Positions 16,294 to 24,098 are shown, numbered from the stretch's first letter. The stretch: DNA of 31,609 nucleotides from Pseudomonadota bacterium (GCA_009839635.1 VXPJ01000146.1:1-31609); one strand, 5' to 3'. Notes: a model not told the origin generated them from the sequence alone. Numbers and translations: made by a program.

Positions 16294-16925
16294 GGGTGTG
16301 CGGATGGTGTCCCTGCCTCATGTACGAATTCTGCCAGTTTATCACTGCCGGCGCGAACCGACTGATCCACCCGAACGCGGACACTGCTCGTCTGCGGCAG
16401 GTAAACCACGACTTCACAGGCAAAGGCCATGAACCCGCAGCGCTGCCCCTGCCCCAATTTCTCGCCTGCACTGATATGACAACTGGCATGGCGCAGTACA
16501 GAACTCAGGTCAGCTACCACCACGACATCATCCTGTTCGTCCGTTTGCACCCACATTGCAAGCTCGGATTCGGCATGTCTTGACGCCGAGCGCACCCAGA
16601 GATTCTGTACCTTGCCTTCGATCGGGCTGTGTACATTGAACTCGCCAAGCGGGGACTGCCGCAGGCTGACCGATTGGGCCATGCGCTTCAGGTACGGATC
16701 GTGCACCGCATCCCTGATGTCGGTGATGCGCCCGTCTACCGGACTGACCACAGCCAGGGGGATCGCGGGAATGGTGCGCTTGAAATCCCGAAACAGAATC
16801 AGCAGGACCACAAACACCAGCCAGGCGGGCCATACCACTGATAACCCGAACAGGTACTGGGCGATTGCGACGGCCACCCCCAGCACCAGCAGCACAAGCT
16901 GCGCTTCTCTAGCAATGGGGATCAT
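16290..16925 (-). CDS. Phosphatidylserine decarboxylase-like protein with altered autocleavage site
   Basis: Homologous to the short (about 210-residue) PSD-A/archaetidylserine decarboxylase type. Two hydrophobic helices occupy about residues 8-45; AVVSPVDGRITDI holds the conserved Asp, and SPLGEFNVHSPIEGKVQN corresponds to the family block with the active-site His. The odd part is the maturation site. Family members carry a Gly-Ser (as in FGSR or GST) cut to give the pyruvoyl group, but here the aligned stretch reads CGFMAFACEVVVYLP, so Ala169-Cys170 replace Gly-Ser. The reading frame is otherwise intact and overlaps pssA, arguing for a functional link. It might be inactive, might use Cys as pyruvoyl precursor as proline and glycine reductases do, or might have another role. 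The homology is clear; activity is not. Confidence 0.8.
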   Translation of the reverse strand: MIPIAREAQLVLLVLGVAVAIAQYLFGLSVVWPAWLVFVVLLILFRDFKRTIPAIPLAVVSPVDGRITDIRDAVHDPYLKRMAQSVSLRQSPLGEFNVHSPIEGKVQNLWVRSASRHAESELAMWVQTDEQDDVVVVADLSSVLRHASCHISAGEKLGQGQRCGFMAFACEVVVYLPQTSSVRVRVDQSVRAGSDKLAEFVHEAGTPSAHP

Positions 16926-16935
16926 AGTAGTCAGT

Positions 16936-16955
16936 CATAACATGGAGATGTTATG
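16936..16955 (-). promoter_or_regulatory. Perfect 8-bp stem-loop just before the Psd-like gene
   Basis: The minus strand reads CATAACAT, loop CTCC, ATGTTATG, ending 10 bases before the start codon at 16925. It lies in the 42-base gap after the ilvC stop. No T tract follows, so a terminator is unlikely; an intercistronic processing or translation-control element is possible. Confidence 0.45.
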
Positions 16956-16967
16956 CAAACTGCAGGT

Positions 16968-17984
16968 CTAGTTTTTGGTTTGATCTACAATCTTGTTGGA
17001 CTTAATCCAGGGCATCATGTCGCGCAACTCGGCACCCACTTTCTCGATGGGATGCTGGCGTCCCCGCTCGCGCAGGCTTTCCAGGTTGGCCGCGCCGGAC
17101 TCGATCTCCTGAATGAATTCCTGTGCAAACTCACCGGACTGGACCTGCGCCAGGATCCGTTTCATTTCCGACCGGGTGTCTTCATCGATCACCCTGGGGC
17201 CGCGTGTCAGGTCGCCGTATTCGGCGGTGTTGGATATCGAATAGCGCATGTTGGCAATGCCGCCTTCATACATCAGGTCAACAATGAGCTTCAGTTCGTG
17301 CAGACACTCGAAGTACGCCATCTCGGGTGCGTACCCGGCATCCACCAGCACTTCGAATCCCGTCTGCACGAGTGCCGTCGCACCCCCGCACAGGACCGCC
17401 TGCTCGCCAAACAGATCGGTTTCCGTCTCTTCCTTGAAGGTGGTTTCTATGATCCCGGCGCGCCCGCCGCCGTTGGCAGAGGCATAGGACAGGGCCGTGC
17501 TCTTGGCATTGCCCGACGCATCCTGAAAAACGGCAATCAAAGTAGGCACTCCCCCGTTCTGGACATAGGTGGAGCGTACCAAGTGACCCGGACCCTTGGG
17601 TGCGATCATGATCACATCCAGGTCTTCCCGGGGTGTGATCCTTTCGAAGTGGATGTTGAACCCGTGTGCAAAGGCCAGTGTGGCACCTTTTCGTATGTTG
17701 GGCTCGATGCTTTCCTCGTACAGCCGGCTCTGGTGTTCATCGGGGGCCAGCACCATGACGACATCGGCCTGTGCCACTGCAGCCTCAATGGATACGGCAT
17801 TGATTCCAGCTTGTTTGGCCTTGGCAAAGGATGAGGACCCGTCACGCAGTCCCACCGACACCTCCACTCCCGAATCCTGCAGATTGTTTGCGTGCGCATG
17901 TCCCTGGGAGCCATAGCCGACAATGGCAACCCGTTTACCCCGAATCACTGAAAGATCAGCATCTTTGTCATAATAAATATTCAT
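16968..17984 (-). CDS. ilvC: Ketol-acid reductoisomerase (class I)
   Basis: NADPH-dependent isomerisation and reduction of acetolactate and acetohydroxybutyrate in valine, leucine and isoleucine synthesis. The start is ATG 17984 (338 residues, MNIYYDKDADLSVI), because GGAG lies 7 bases upstream; an ATG two codons earlier would be only 2 bases from it. The Rossmann motif is VGYGSQGHAHA at residues 22-32, the cofactor loop GLRDGSSSFAKA, then MIAPKGPGHLVR, and the all-helical knotted C-terminal domain with FGEQAVLCGG and SNTAEYGD contains the magnesium ligands. The length is that of the short class I enzyme. It follows ilvH by 30 bases. Confidence 0.98.
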   Translation of the reverse strand: MNIYYDKDADLSVIRGKRVAIVGYGSQGHAHANNLQDSGVEVSVGLRDGSSSFAKAKQAGINAVSIEAAVAQADVVMVLAPDEHQSRLYEESIEPNIRKGATLAFAHGFNIHFERITPREDLDVIMIAPKGPGHLVRSTYVQNGGVPTLIAVFQDASGNAKSTALSYASANGGGRAGIIETTFKEETETDLFGEQAVLCGGATALVQTGFEVLVDAGYAPEMAYFECLHELKLIVDLMYEGGIANMRYSISNTAEYGDLTRGPRVIDEDTRSEMKRILAQVQSGEFAQEFIQEIESGAANLESLRERGRQHPIEKVGAELRDMMPWIKSNKIVDQTKN

Positions 17985-18014
17985 GCCCATTCTCCATTTT
18001 CTTAGTGGCCGGCT

Positions 18015-18521
18015 TCATGCAGACTCTGTTTTCAAAGCCACGTTGCCCCTGCCTGCGGCAATTCCCAAAACACCCGAGCGTACAAGCTCGTGGATGGCTT
18101 CATCCGGGACCGACTGGATGGCGCGGTCAAGTTTCTCCCCAGTCCCCGAGATTTCCACCACGACCACGTCATCGGAACGGTCCACAACCTTGCCACCAAA
18201 GTTGCTGGCCAAATCATCAAGGGTCGCCGGGCTGATTTCCGTGCTGTGCAATTTCAGCAGTACCATTTCCCTTTCGATGTGTTCATCGGCAGTCAGATCA
18301 ATGACCTGGACAACATCGACGAGCTTGTTGAGTTGTTTCTCGATCTGTTCGATGACGTCGTCGCTCCCGCCCGTGACCACCGTAATACGTGAAACGGTTG
18401 CATCATTGGTCGGTGCGACCGTCAGTGATTCGATATTGTATCCGCGAGCCGAGAACAACCCCGAGACTCTGGACAGGGCCCCTGCCTCGTTTTCCAGCAA
18501 TATCGAGATTATATGACGCAT
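18015..18521 (-). CDS. ilvH: Acetolactate synthase small (regulatory) subunit
   Basis: ACT-domain subunit that stabilises acetohydroxyacid synthase and gives valine feedback inhibition. From ATG 18521 the protein has 168 residues starting MRHIISILLENEAGALSRVSG, the typical N-terminus; the frame extends seven codons upstream into a palindrome. The N-terminal ACT domain covers about residues 1-75 and the C-terminal domain, with ELVRSGVLGIAAGRG, the rest. Unlike the usual ilvB/I-ilvH-ilvC arrangement, no large subunit precedes it: upstream on the same strand is a TusA-like gene, 153 bases away. The catalytic subunit must be encoded elsewhere, or this locus has been rearranged. Confidence 0.95.
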   Translation of the reverse strand: MRHIISILLENEAGALSRVSGLFSARGYNIESLTVAPTNDATVSRITVVTGGSDDVIEQIEKQLNKLVDVVQVIDLTADEHIEREMVLLKLHSTEISPATLDDLASNFGGKVVDRSDDVVVVEISGTGEKLDRAIQSVPDEAIHELVRSGVLGIAAGRGNVALKTESA

Positions 18522-18534
18522 CGCCGATGTATAA

Positions 18535-18564
18535 GTATGCATGCCTTCGCGCAGGCATGCATAC
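18535..18564. repeat. Perfect 11-bp inverted repeat upstream of ilvH
   Basis: GTATGCATGCC (18535-18545) and GGCATGCATAC (18554-18564) flank an 8-base loop. It starts 14 bases before the ilvH ATG and would form a strong hairpin in the ilvH mRNA leader. There is no T tract on either side. Confidence 0.7.
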
Positions 18565-18629
18565 CGTCAGCAAATGTCTATCTGCCGGGCAGCACCCGCA
18601 CCTGCCGGCACGAAATGTGGTTTTGGAAG

Positions 18630-18658
18630 ATTATCCGGCGAAGCACTAGCCGCCGCAA
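18630..18658 (-). promoter_or_regulatory. Candidate promoter for ilvH-ilvC
   Basis: Minus strand: TTGCGG, a 17-base spacer and GATAAT (18635-18630), a 5 of 6 match at the -10 and 3 of 6 at the -35. It would give a leader of about 100 bases containing the 11-bp hairpin. Confidence 0.35.
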
Positions 18659-18673
18659 CCAGTGTAGCTGTTA

Positions 18674-18904
18674 TTATTTTTTCTGGATGCGGAAATAAAA
18701 CTTTTCCCCATCTTCATTCGAATCCAAAAGCGCATTGCCCGTCTGCTTGGAAAACGCCTCGAAATCCTTCACCGAGCCTGGGTCAGTAGCAATGATCTGC
18801 AGCACTTTACCCGAATCCATACCAGACAATGCTTTCTTTGCGCGCAAAATCGGAAGTGGACAGTTCAGCCCACAGGCATCTAATTCTTGGTCAAATTCGG
18901 CCAT
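18674..18904 (-). CDS. TusA/SirA-family sulfurtransferase-like protein
   Basis: Small sulfur-carrier protein family; TusA relays sulfur to tRNA thiolation and other pathways, while paralogues serve in molybdenum cofactor or sulfur-oxidation routes. The 76-residue protein reads ACGLNCPLPILRAKKAL at its N-terminus, holding the conserved Cys15-Pro-X-Pro with the active cysteine, and the beta-alpha-beta-alpha-beta-beta fold pattern continues through VLQIIATDPGSVKDFEAFSKQTGN. AAGGAG precedes the ATG at a good distance. It is single, without dsrE or rhodanese neighbours, and diverges from the BepA-like protease across an AT-rich spacer. Whether it is TusA itself or a paralogue cannot be settled here. 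Confidence 0.9.
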   Translation of the reverse strand: MAEFDQELDACGLNCPLPILRAKKALSGMDSGKVLQIIATDPGSVKDFEAFSKQTGNALLDSNEDGEKFYFRIQKK

Positions 18905-19080
18905 TACGACAACTCCTTAGAAATTCATCACATAAAAGCTTGCAACGGACGGCCAACACGAGCCTGGACCGCAATATATATTATAATATCATAATACTTT
19001 AATAATAGTGATTGTAGTAAAGTTTGACGTATCTTCGGGTTTTGGGTTGTCCCAATACTGTTACAGTACCGTCATTACCC
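18905..19080. promoter_or_regulatory. AT-rich divergent intergenic region
   Basis: This spacer separates the TusA-like gene (minus) from the BepA-like gene (plus). Around 18973-19010 it is nearly pure A/T and includes the palindrome ATATTATAATAT, giving a TATAAT on either strand. It probably holds the promoters of both genes, but no -35/-10 pair stands out. Confidence 0.4.
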
Positions 19081-20556
19081 ATGCTGCATCATTCCTACCG
19101 CAAGAGCGTACCATCCAACATGCGGTTCCCCTGCCTGACACGCCTGGTGCTTTGTCTGCTGCTCATGGCCCTTGCCTCGTTCTCGGCAGCAGACAGCGAA
19201 CTGCCCAACATCGGTGACTCGGCCAGCGCGGAGCTGAGCCAAGCCAAGGAGATCGAGCTCGGACGCGTCTTGCTGACAGAGATCCGAAGAGGCCTGCCGA
19301 TCTCCAACGACCCCGAGCTGGTCCAGTACATCCAGGCGCTGGGCACACGGATCATCTCCGGGGGCCTGGAGTCGAACTTTCCCTTTACATTCCTGCTGGT
19401 GGAAAATCCCAGCATCAACGCATTTGCGATGCCCGGCGGCATCATTGCCATCAACAGCGGCCTATTCACCCTGACCACGCGGGAAAGTGAACTGGCCAGC
19501 GTGATTGCACACGAGATTGCACATGTCACACAGCGCCACATCGCGCGCAACTTGGAAAATGCAAAATCATTCAATGTGGTATCGGCATTGACCTTTTTGG
19601 GGGCCATTCTCGCCAGCATCTACAACGTTGACCTGGGACAGGCCGCACTCATGACGTCCCAGGCAGGACTTCAGCAGGCCACACTCGCCTATTCCCGCGC
19701 CTTCGAACAGGAAGCCGACAGAATCGGCATGCATCTCATGGTCAGCGCGGGCATCGATCCATACGGGATGCCACAGTTTTTCAAGCGAATGCACAAGTAC
19801 ACTCAGCTGAATCACGGCAAGCTTCCCGAATTCCTCAGGACCCACCCGCTTACCCTGCAACGCATCAGCGAATCAGAGGCACGGGCCAGGCAATATCGCG
19901 GTGCGTATGCCTTCAACAGCATTGATTACGATTATGCCCGGGCACGGGCCCTGGCACTCAGCGAGCCACCCACCGAACTGATCGAACATTACCGGGTAAA
20001 AGGCAGGACCCCCGGCGGGCTGAGTGATGTGGAGCACTACGCCTATGCCCTGGCGCTGAGCCGTGCGGGCAGGCACGAGCAGGGGTTGCGCCGCCTAGAG
20101 GAAATCACCGTAAACACAGAAAACCGGCTTACCGTGAGACTGGCCAATGCCCAGATTCGCCTGGCCATGGGACAAACCGCCACGGCTACACTCGAATCCC
20201 TGGACAGGATCTATCCTGGAAGTTTGCCGGTCACCTATTACCTGGCGATGAGCCTGATCAAGGAAGACCGGGCGCAGCGGGCCTTGGAAAAGCTTGACCA
20301 GCTAAGTCGCGCCCAGGTGCAACACCCGCTGATCGACAAAGTGAAGGCCAAGGCCGCCAGCAAGGCCCAGATACCCTGGCGCAGCCACGAATCCCTGGGA
20401 AATTTTTATGCGGCGCATGGGCAGTACGACATCGCCATGGAGCAAGTGGAGTTGGCACTGCAATCCCCTGGCATCGACTTAAGCTCCAAAGCCCGCATTG
20501 AAGCCCGGAAAATCCAGTTGCGCCAACTGGAGCAACAGCGCGAACAGTTCAGGTGA
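19081..20556 (+). CDS. bepA: M48-family periplasmic metalloprotease with TPR domain (BepA-like)
   Basis: BepA (YfgC) chaperones and degrades outer-membrane proteins such as LptD at the Bam complex. From ATG 19081 the product has 491 residues; ATG 19120 is an alternative that gives a neater signal peptide (MRFPCLTRLVLCLLLMALASFSAA). The zinc site HEIAH places His144, Glu145 and His148 (numbered from 19081), with the third ligand Glu211 in EQEADRIG. The NAFAMPGGIIAINSGL block is typical of M48 proteases. The C-terminal 200 residues are helical TPR-type repeats with SLGNFYAAHGQYDIAMEQVELAL at the end. No Shine-Dalgarno decides the start. Length and layout match BepA (about 487). Confidence 0.92.
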   Translation: MLHHSYRKSVPSNMRFPCLTRLVLCLLLMALASFSAADSELPNIGDSASAELSQAKEIELGRVLLTEIRRGLPISNDPELVQYIQALGTRIISGGLESNFPFTFLLVENPSINAFAMPGGIIAINSGLFTLTTRESELASVIAHEIAHVTQRHIARNLENAKSFNVVSALTFLGAILASIYNVDLGQAALMTSQAGLQQATLAYSRAFEQEADRIGMHLMVSAGIDPYGMPQFFKRMHKYTQLNHGKLPEFLRTHPLTLQRISESEARARQYRGAYAFNSIDYDYARARALALSEPPTELIEHYRVKGRTPGGLSDVEHYAYALALSRAGRHEQGLRRLEEITVNTENRLTVRLANAQIRLAMGQTATATLESLDRIYPGSLPVTYYLAMSLIKEDRAQRALEKLDQLSRAQVQHPLIDKVKAKAASKAQIPWRSHESLGNFYAAHGQYDIAMEQVELALQSPGIDLSSKARIEARKIQLRQLEQQREQFR

Positions 20557-20580
20557 TCATGGGGCCCAGGCGCCGACCCC

Positions 20581-21120
20581 TCACAGCAACTCACCGACGT
20601 CCACCACGTTCGCATAGGCAAAGTCCAGAGCCGACATGGCCGTACGGTGGACGTCGTCAGCCGCCACGGTCTTGCCCTGGAATTCCACATCCCGCGTTGC
20701 ACAGGCATCCTGCACGACGGTGCACTTGAATCCGTTGTCCGCTGCAGCACGAGTCGTAGCCTCAACACACATGTGACTCATCGCGCCACAGATCACCAAG
20801 CTTTTGATCTCCTTTTGCTGGAGCTGCTCCAAGAGGTCTGTGCCGCGGAAACTGTTCGGGTAGCGCTTGTGTATGACAGTTTCACCGGGTAACGGCTCCA
20901 CGCTTTCGTGAATTTCCACACCCGTGGTATCGGGCAGGAAAAATCCTGGCCCGCTGTCTTTGAAAATATGCTGGATATGAAATGTTGGCAGGCCCTGGTA
21001 GCGAAACCTGTCCAGAAGTTTCCTGGCATTCTCGCAGGCGGCTTCCATGTCGACCAGCTCCATGTTCCCGCCCGGGAAGTAGTCATTCTGTATGTCAACC
21101 AGTAACAGGGCCGGTTTCAT
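20581..21120 (-). CDS. Isochorismatase-family cysteine hydrolase
   Basis: Cysteine hydrolase superfamily, including nicotinamidases, isochorismatases and N-carbamoyl hydrolases. The start is ATG 21120 with AAGGAG six bases upstream (179 residues). The catalytic triad is visible: Asp9 in LLLVDIQNDYFPGG, Lys85 in HKRYPNSF and Cys118 in CGAMSHMCVEATTR, and the cis-peptide region precedes the Cys. DACATRDVEFQGKTVAADDVHRTAMSAL is the usual C-terminal block. It resembles the YcaC/YwoC-like and nicotinamidase-like branches, but the zinc-binding Asp/His triad of nicotinamidases is not evident, so the substrate is unknown. It lies between acs and the convergent BepA-like gene and could be transcribed with acs, 63 bases upstream. 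Confidence 0.88.
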   Translation of the reverse strand: MKPALLLVDIQNDYFPGGNMELVDMEAACENARKLLDRFRYQGLPTFHIQHIFKDSGPGFFLPDTTGVEIHESVEPLPGETVIHKRYPNSFRGTDLLEQLQQKEIKSLVICGAMSHMCVEATTRAAADNGFKCTVVQDACATRDVEFQGKTVAADDVHRTAMSALDFAYANVVDVGELL

Positions 21121-21183
21121 GTCGGTCTCCTTGAAACACTGACACGGGCAGGACACATGGCCTTGTAATCCAGGGGCAGCAGC

Positions 21184-23121
21184 CTAGCCCCCTTGCCGGT
21201 TTTCGATCAGGTCCTCGACCACGGAAGGATCGGCCAGGGTCGTTGTATCCCCCAGCTGGTCAACCTCGTTCTCTGCAATCTTTCGAAGGATGCGTCGCAT
21301 GATCTTCCCGGAACGGGTTTTGGGCAGTCCCGGTGCCCACTGGATGACATCTGGTTTTGCAAACGCCCCGATTTCCTTGCGGACCAGCTGTACAAGCTCG
21401 TCTTTCAGCGCATCGCTGGTCGAGGTACCCAGCATGGGGGTCACATAGGCATAGATTCCCTGTCCCTTGATGTCATGCGGATATCCCACCACCGCCGCTT
21501 CCGCAACGGATGGATGCAGCACCAGGGCACTCTCCACTTCAGCGGTCCCCAGCCGGTGGCCGGACACGTTCAAGACATCATCGACACGGCCCGTGATCCA
21601 GTAGTATCCGTCCGCGTCGCGCCTGCAGCCGTCTCCACTGAAATACTTGCCCGGATACTGTGAGAAGTAGGTGTCGATGAATCGCTGGTGATCCCCGTAC
21701 ACGGTGCGCATCTGCCCGGGCCAGGGGTGCTTGATCACCAGATTGCCCTTGCACTCGCCCTCAAGCTCGTTGCCGTTTTCATCCATGATGGCAGGCTGTA
21801 CGCCGAGGAATGGTTTCGTGGCCGAACCGGGTTTCAGTTGCGTGGCTCCAGGTAGCGGGGCAATCATGAAGCCCCCGGTCTCCGTTTGCCACCAGGTGTC
21901 GATTACCCGGCAACGACCCTCCCCGACGACATGGTAGTACCACTCCCACACTTCCGGATTGATGGGCTCCCCCACGGAACCTAGCAGACGCAGGCTTTGA
22001 CGGCGGGTTGCCTGCACCGGTTCGTCCCCCATGCTGATCAACGAGCGCAGCGCAGTCGGGGCCGTGTAAAAACTGGCGACATCGAACTTGTCACAAACCT
22101 GCCAGAAGCGGCTGGCGTCGGGGTATGTGGGGACGCCTTCAAACATCAGGGTCGTCGCAGCGTTGCACAGCGGCCCGTAAACGATATAGGAATGCCCGGT
22201 AACCCAGCCGATATCAGCACTGCACCAGTACACTTCACCGGGGCGGTAGTCGAACGCATACTTGTGGGTGATCGCGACATACAGCAGGTAACCCCCGGTC
22301 GTATGCAGCACACCCTTCGGCTTGCCGGTCGAACCCGAGGTATACAGAATGAACAACGGGTCTTCGGCGGCCATGGGCTCGGGTGCACAGACGTCGCTGG
22401 TACCTGCCCTCAGGTCGTGGTACCAGCAGTCCCTCTGCGGGTGCCAGTCGACCTCTCCGCCCGTTCGCCTGACCACGAGCACGGTGCTGACGTTAGGGCA
22501 GTTCTGCACGGCCGCATCCGTGTTGGCCTTCAGGGGAACCTTTCTGCCACCCCGTATCCCTTCATCCGCCGTGATCACGGTGCGGCAATCGGAATCCAGA
22601 ATGCGCTCCGTCAGCGCATCCGGGGAGAAGCCGCCAAAAACGACGGAATGGACCGCACCGATCCGCGCACAGGCCAGCATGGCAAATGCTGCCTCGGGAA
22701 TCATGGGCATGTAGATGCAAACACGATCCCCCTTTTTTACCCCGCGTGATTTCAGGATGTTCGAAAATATGCAGACTTCCCGGTGCAGCTCTGCATAGCT
22801 GATGGCCTTGTCCTCACCTGGGCTGTCTCCCTCCCAGATAATTGCCGTCCGGGACCCGTGTGCCTCAAGATGCCGATCCACGCAGTTGTAGCAGGCATTG
22901 AGTGTGGCACCCTCGAACCACCGGATATGGCCACGGGAATAATCCCAGTCCAGAACGCGGTCCCATTTCTTGAACCAGCTGATGAATTGGTCGGCCTGCT
23001 CTTCCCAGAATCCGGCAGGATCATCCACGGATTGCCGGTACAGGCGCTCATATTCGGCTTGATCGATGTGGGCTTTTGCAGCAACGCTATCCGGGACCGG
23101 ATAGATTTTTTCATCGGACAT
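21184..23121 (-). CDS. acs: Acetyl-CoA synthetase (AMP-forming)
   Basis: Activates acetate to acetyl-CoA through acetyl-AMP. The 645-residue protein is full length. The N-terminal ACAS domain is visible (WDRVLDWDYSRGHIRWFEGATLNACYNCVDRH). The AMP-binding P-loop is YTSGSTGKPKGVLHTTGGYL, then DIGWVTGHSYIVYGPL, WWQTETGG and the hinge ITGRVDDVLNVSGHRLGTAEVE. The C-terminal PKTRSGKIMRRILRKIA carries the catalytic lysine Lys606, the residue acetylated in protein acetylation control. ATG at 23121 starts a normal MSDEKIYPVP. The 300-base region upstream is shared with the Fur-box promoter of the next gene. Confidence 0.98.
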   Translation of the reverse strand: MSDEKIYPVPDSVAAKAHIDQAEYERLYRQSVDDPAGFWEEQADQFISWFKKWDRVLDWDYSRGHIRWFEGATLNACYNCVDRHLEAHGSRTAIIWEGDSPGEDKAISYAELHREVCIFSNILKSRGVKKGDRVCIYMPMIPEAAFAMLACARIGAVHSVVFGGFSPDALTERILDSDCRTVITADEGIRGGRKVPLKANTDAAVQNCPNVSTVLVVRRTGGEVDWHPQRDCWYHDLRAGTSDVCAPEPMAAEDPLFILYTSGSTGKPKGVLHTTGGYLLYVAITHKYAFDYRPGEVYWCSADIGWVTGHSYIVYGPLCNAATTLMFEGVPTYPDASRFWQVCDKFDVASFYTAPTALRSLISMGDEPVQATRRQSLRLLGSVGEPINPEVWEWYYHVVGEGRCRVIDTWWQTETGGFMIAPLPGATQLKPGSATKPFLGVQPAIMDENGNELEGECKGNLVIKHPWPGQMRTVYGDHQRFIDTYFSQYPGKYFSGDGCRRDADGYYWITGRVDDVLNVSGHRLGTAEVESALVLHPSVAEAAVVGYPHDIKGQGIYAYVTPMLGTSTSDALKDELVQLVRKEIGAFAKPDVIQWAPGLPKTRSGKIMRRILRKIAENEVDQLGDTTTLADPSVVEDLIENRQGG

Positions 23122-23421
23122 GACTGCTCTGTTCTCTTGCCTTTCTTGTTTTGCCCTCGATTCTACTATCTATTCTCGATCGAATCGAAAATGCGGTGCC
23201 CCAATTGATCACTGTACATATAAACCCCAATAGCTGCCTGTTTGACACATGCCTAGCCTCATCACTGGCAATCGTGGGCAGGATGGATTGATGATGCAGG
23301 CACGCCGAGAAACGGAATATGCAGATAAAGTTTAGGAACAATTATACTTGTAAATAGTAATGATTCTTATTAGTATTCGTATACAGCAACTGTCCACAAA
23401 AATTTTTGAGGCCCGAATACC
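23122..23421. promoter_or_regulatory. Divergent intergenic region between acs and the orphan 91-residue gene
   Basis: No gene is convincing here; a minus-strand frame of 76 codons runs into acs but resembles nothing. On the right side it holds a Fur-box-like promoter. On the acs side I see no clear promoter or CRP site; TATAAT occurs on the minus strand at 23346-23341, more than 200 bases from acs. A partial inverted repeat CGATTC/GAATCG lies about 23158-23187. Confidence 0.4.
23348..23377 (+). promoter_or_regulatory. Fur-box-like operator overlapping a sigma-70-type promoter
   Basis: AGTAATGATTCTTATT (about 23356-23371) matches the common gammaproteobacterial Fur-site form AATAATGATTCTCATT in 14 of 16 positions and sits within an AT-rich imperfect palindrome. 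TTGTAA (23348-23353), a 17-base spacer and TAGTAT (23371-23376) form a possible promoter under it, with transcription starting about 38 bases before the next ATG. Confidence 0.55.
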
Positions 23422-23697
23422 ATGACGAAGCTACCTGCCCCTGCTTCCACCAAGTCGCTGATCCAGCGTTCGCTGGTCAATTTCCAACCGGCTGAACTGG
23501 AACGAATCAAGTCATGCATATTCAAAAGCATCGGGGCTGTTGCACGTGCCTTTTGCGAATCTGAGCTGGGCATGCTGTGTGCTGTCCGGGAAGGCAGGGC
23601 CGAGATCGGGACAGTCGACAATTATCAAGGCCATTTCTGTATTTTCATCGAGTTCGAGGGCTTGCAGGTGCTCAAGCCCGTGCATGCCGTTCACTAG
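23422..23697 (+). CDS. Orphan small protein, 91 residues, unknown function
   Basis: I do not recognise this protein. From ATG 23422 (GAGG 10 bases upstream) it runs MTKLPAPASTKSLIQRSL... to ...GLQVLKPVHAVH. It has no signal peptide or membrane helix, contains four cysteines (32, 45, 53 and 72), and its centre shows an amphipathic helix (LERIKSCIFKSIGAVARAF) followed by beta-like segments (GHFCIFIEFEGLQVL). The reason to call it real is context: a Fur-box-like site overlaps its putative promoter, it has a plausible ribosome binding site, and it lies in its own space upstream of a TonB-dependent receptor on the same strand. Iron-regulated expression is inference. A spurious frame is possible, as the coding evidence is length and context only. 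Confidence 0.5.
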   Translation: MTKLPAPASTKSLIQRSLVNFQPAELERIKSCIFKSIGAVARAFCESELGMLCAVREGRAEIGTVDNYQGHFCIFIEFEGLQVLKPVHAVH

Positions 23698-23839
23698 TCC
23701 TGGGCTGGCGGGAGTAACCTGGATGCGGGTTGCCTGAAACCCATGACGATTCATCCGAAATCAAATGATTTTTTCTTTGCAAATAGAAACTTACTATGTA
23801 TTCCTCTCTGATCCTATAACTTATTCCCCAGTTGCCTAC

Positions 23840-23860
23840 AGCCTGCCAGTCCCGCAGGCT
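23840..23860. repeat. Perfect 7-bp inverted repeat in the receptor gene upstream gap
   Basis: AGCCTGC (23840-23846), loop CAGTCCC, GCAGGCT (23854-23860). No T tract follows on either strand. It could end the transcript of the orphan small gene only with help, or be part of a leader fold. Confidence 0.4.
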
Positions 23861-24098
23861 AGCCTGAACCTGACCTAGCAAAATTGCGCATCTCATCCAG
23901 GGCGTCTATGGGATCTCCCCGAACGGTTGCGCAAGACTCCAGTGCTCCTCTCTGAGCCAACCCCTCAGCCCCTGCCATCATTGCGATCATCCCTTCGTGG
24001 CTTGATGGAAAGCTGGGACAGTTGATACTTTCTGGCTCACAGGGTCGCTTTCGCACCGGACCTTCCCAATGCTGACCGGCTATGAGAATATCGCATCA

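Noticed and set aside
16953..17834. 293-codon plus-strand frame opposite ilvC
   Set aside because: Antisense shadow of ilvC.
18973..19010. AT-rich palindrome as a protein-binding operator
   Set aside because: ATATTATAATAT occurs easily in nearly pure A/T sequence; promoter function is enough to explain it.
23859..24056. 65-codon minus-strand frame (44 codons from its best ATG) in the receptor upstream gap
   Set aside because: A weak AAGGG precedes one ATG and the sequence contains GDPIDALDEMRNFARS, but no family, promoter or conservation can be shown; not strong enough to call a gene or a precursor peptide.
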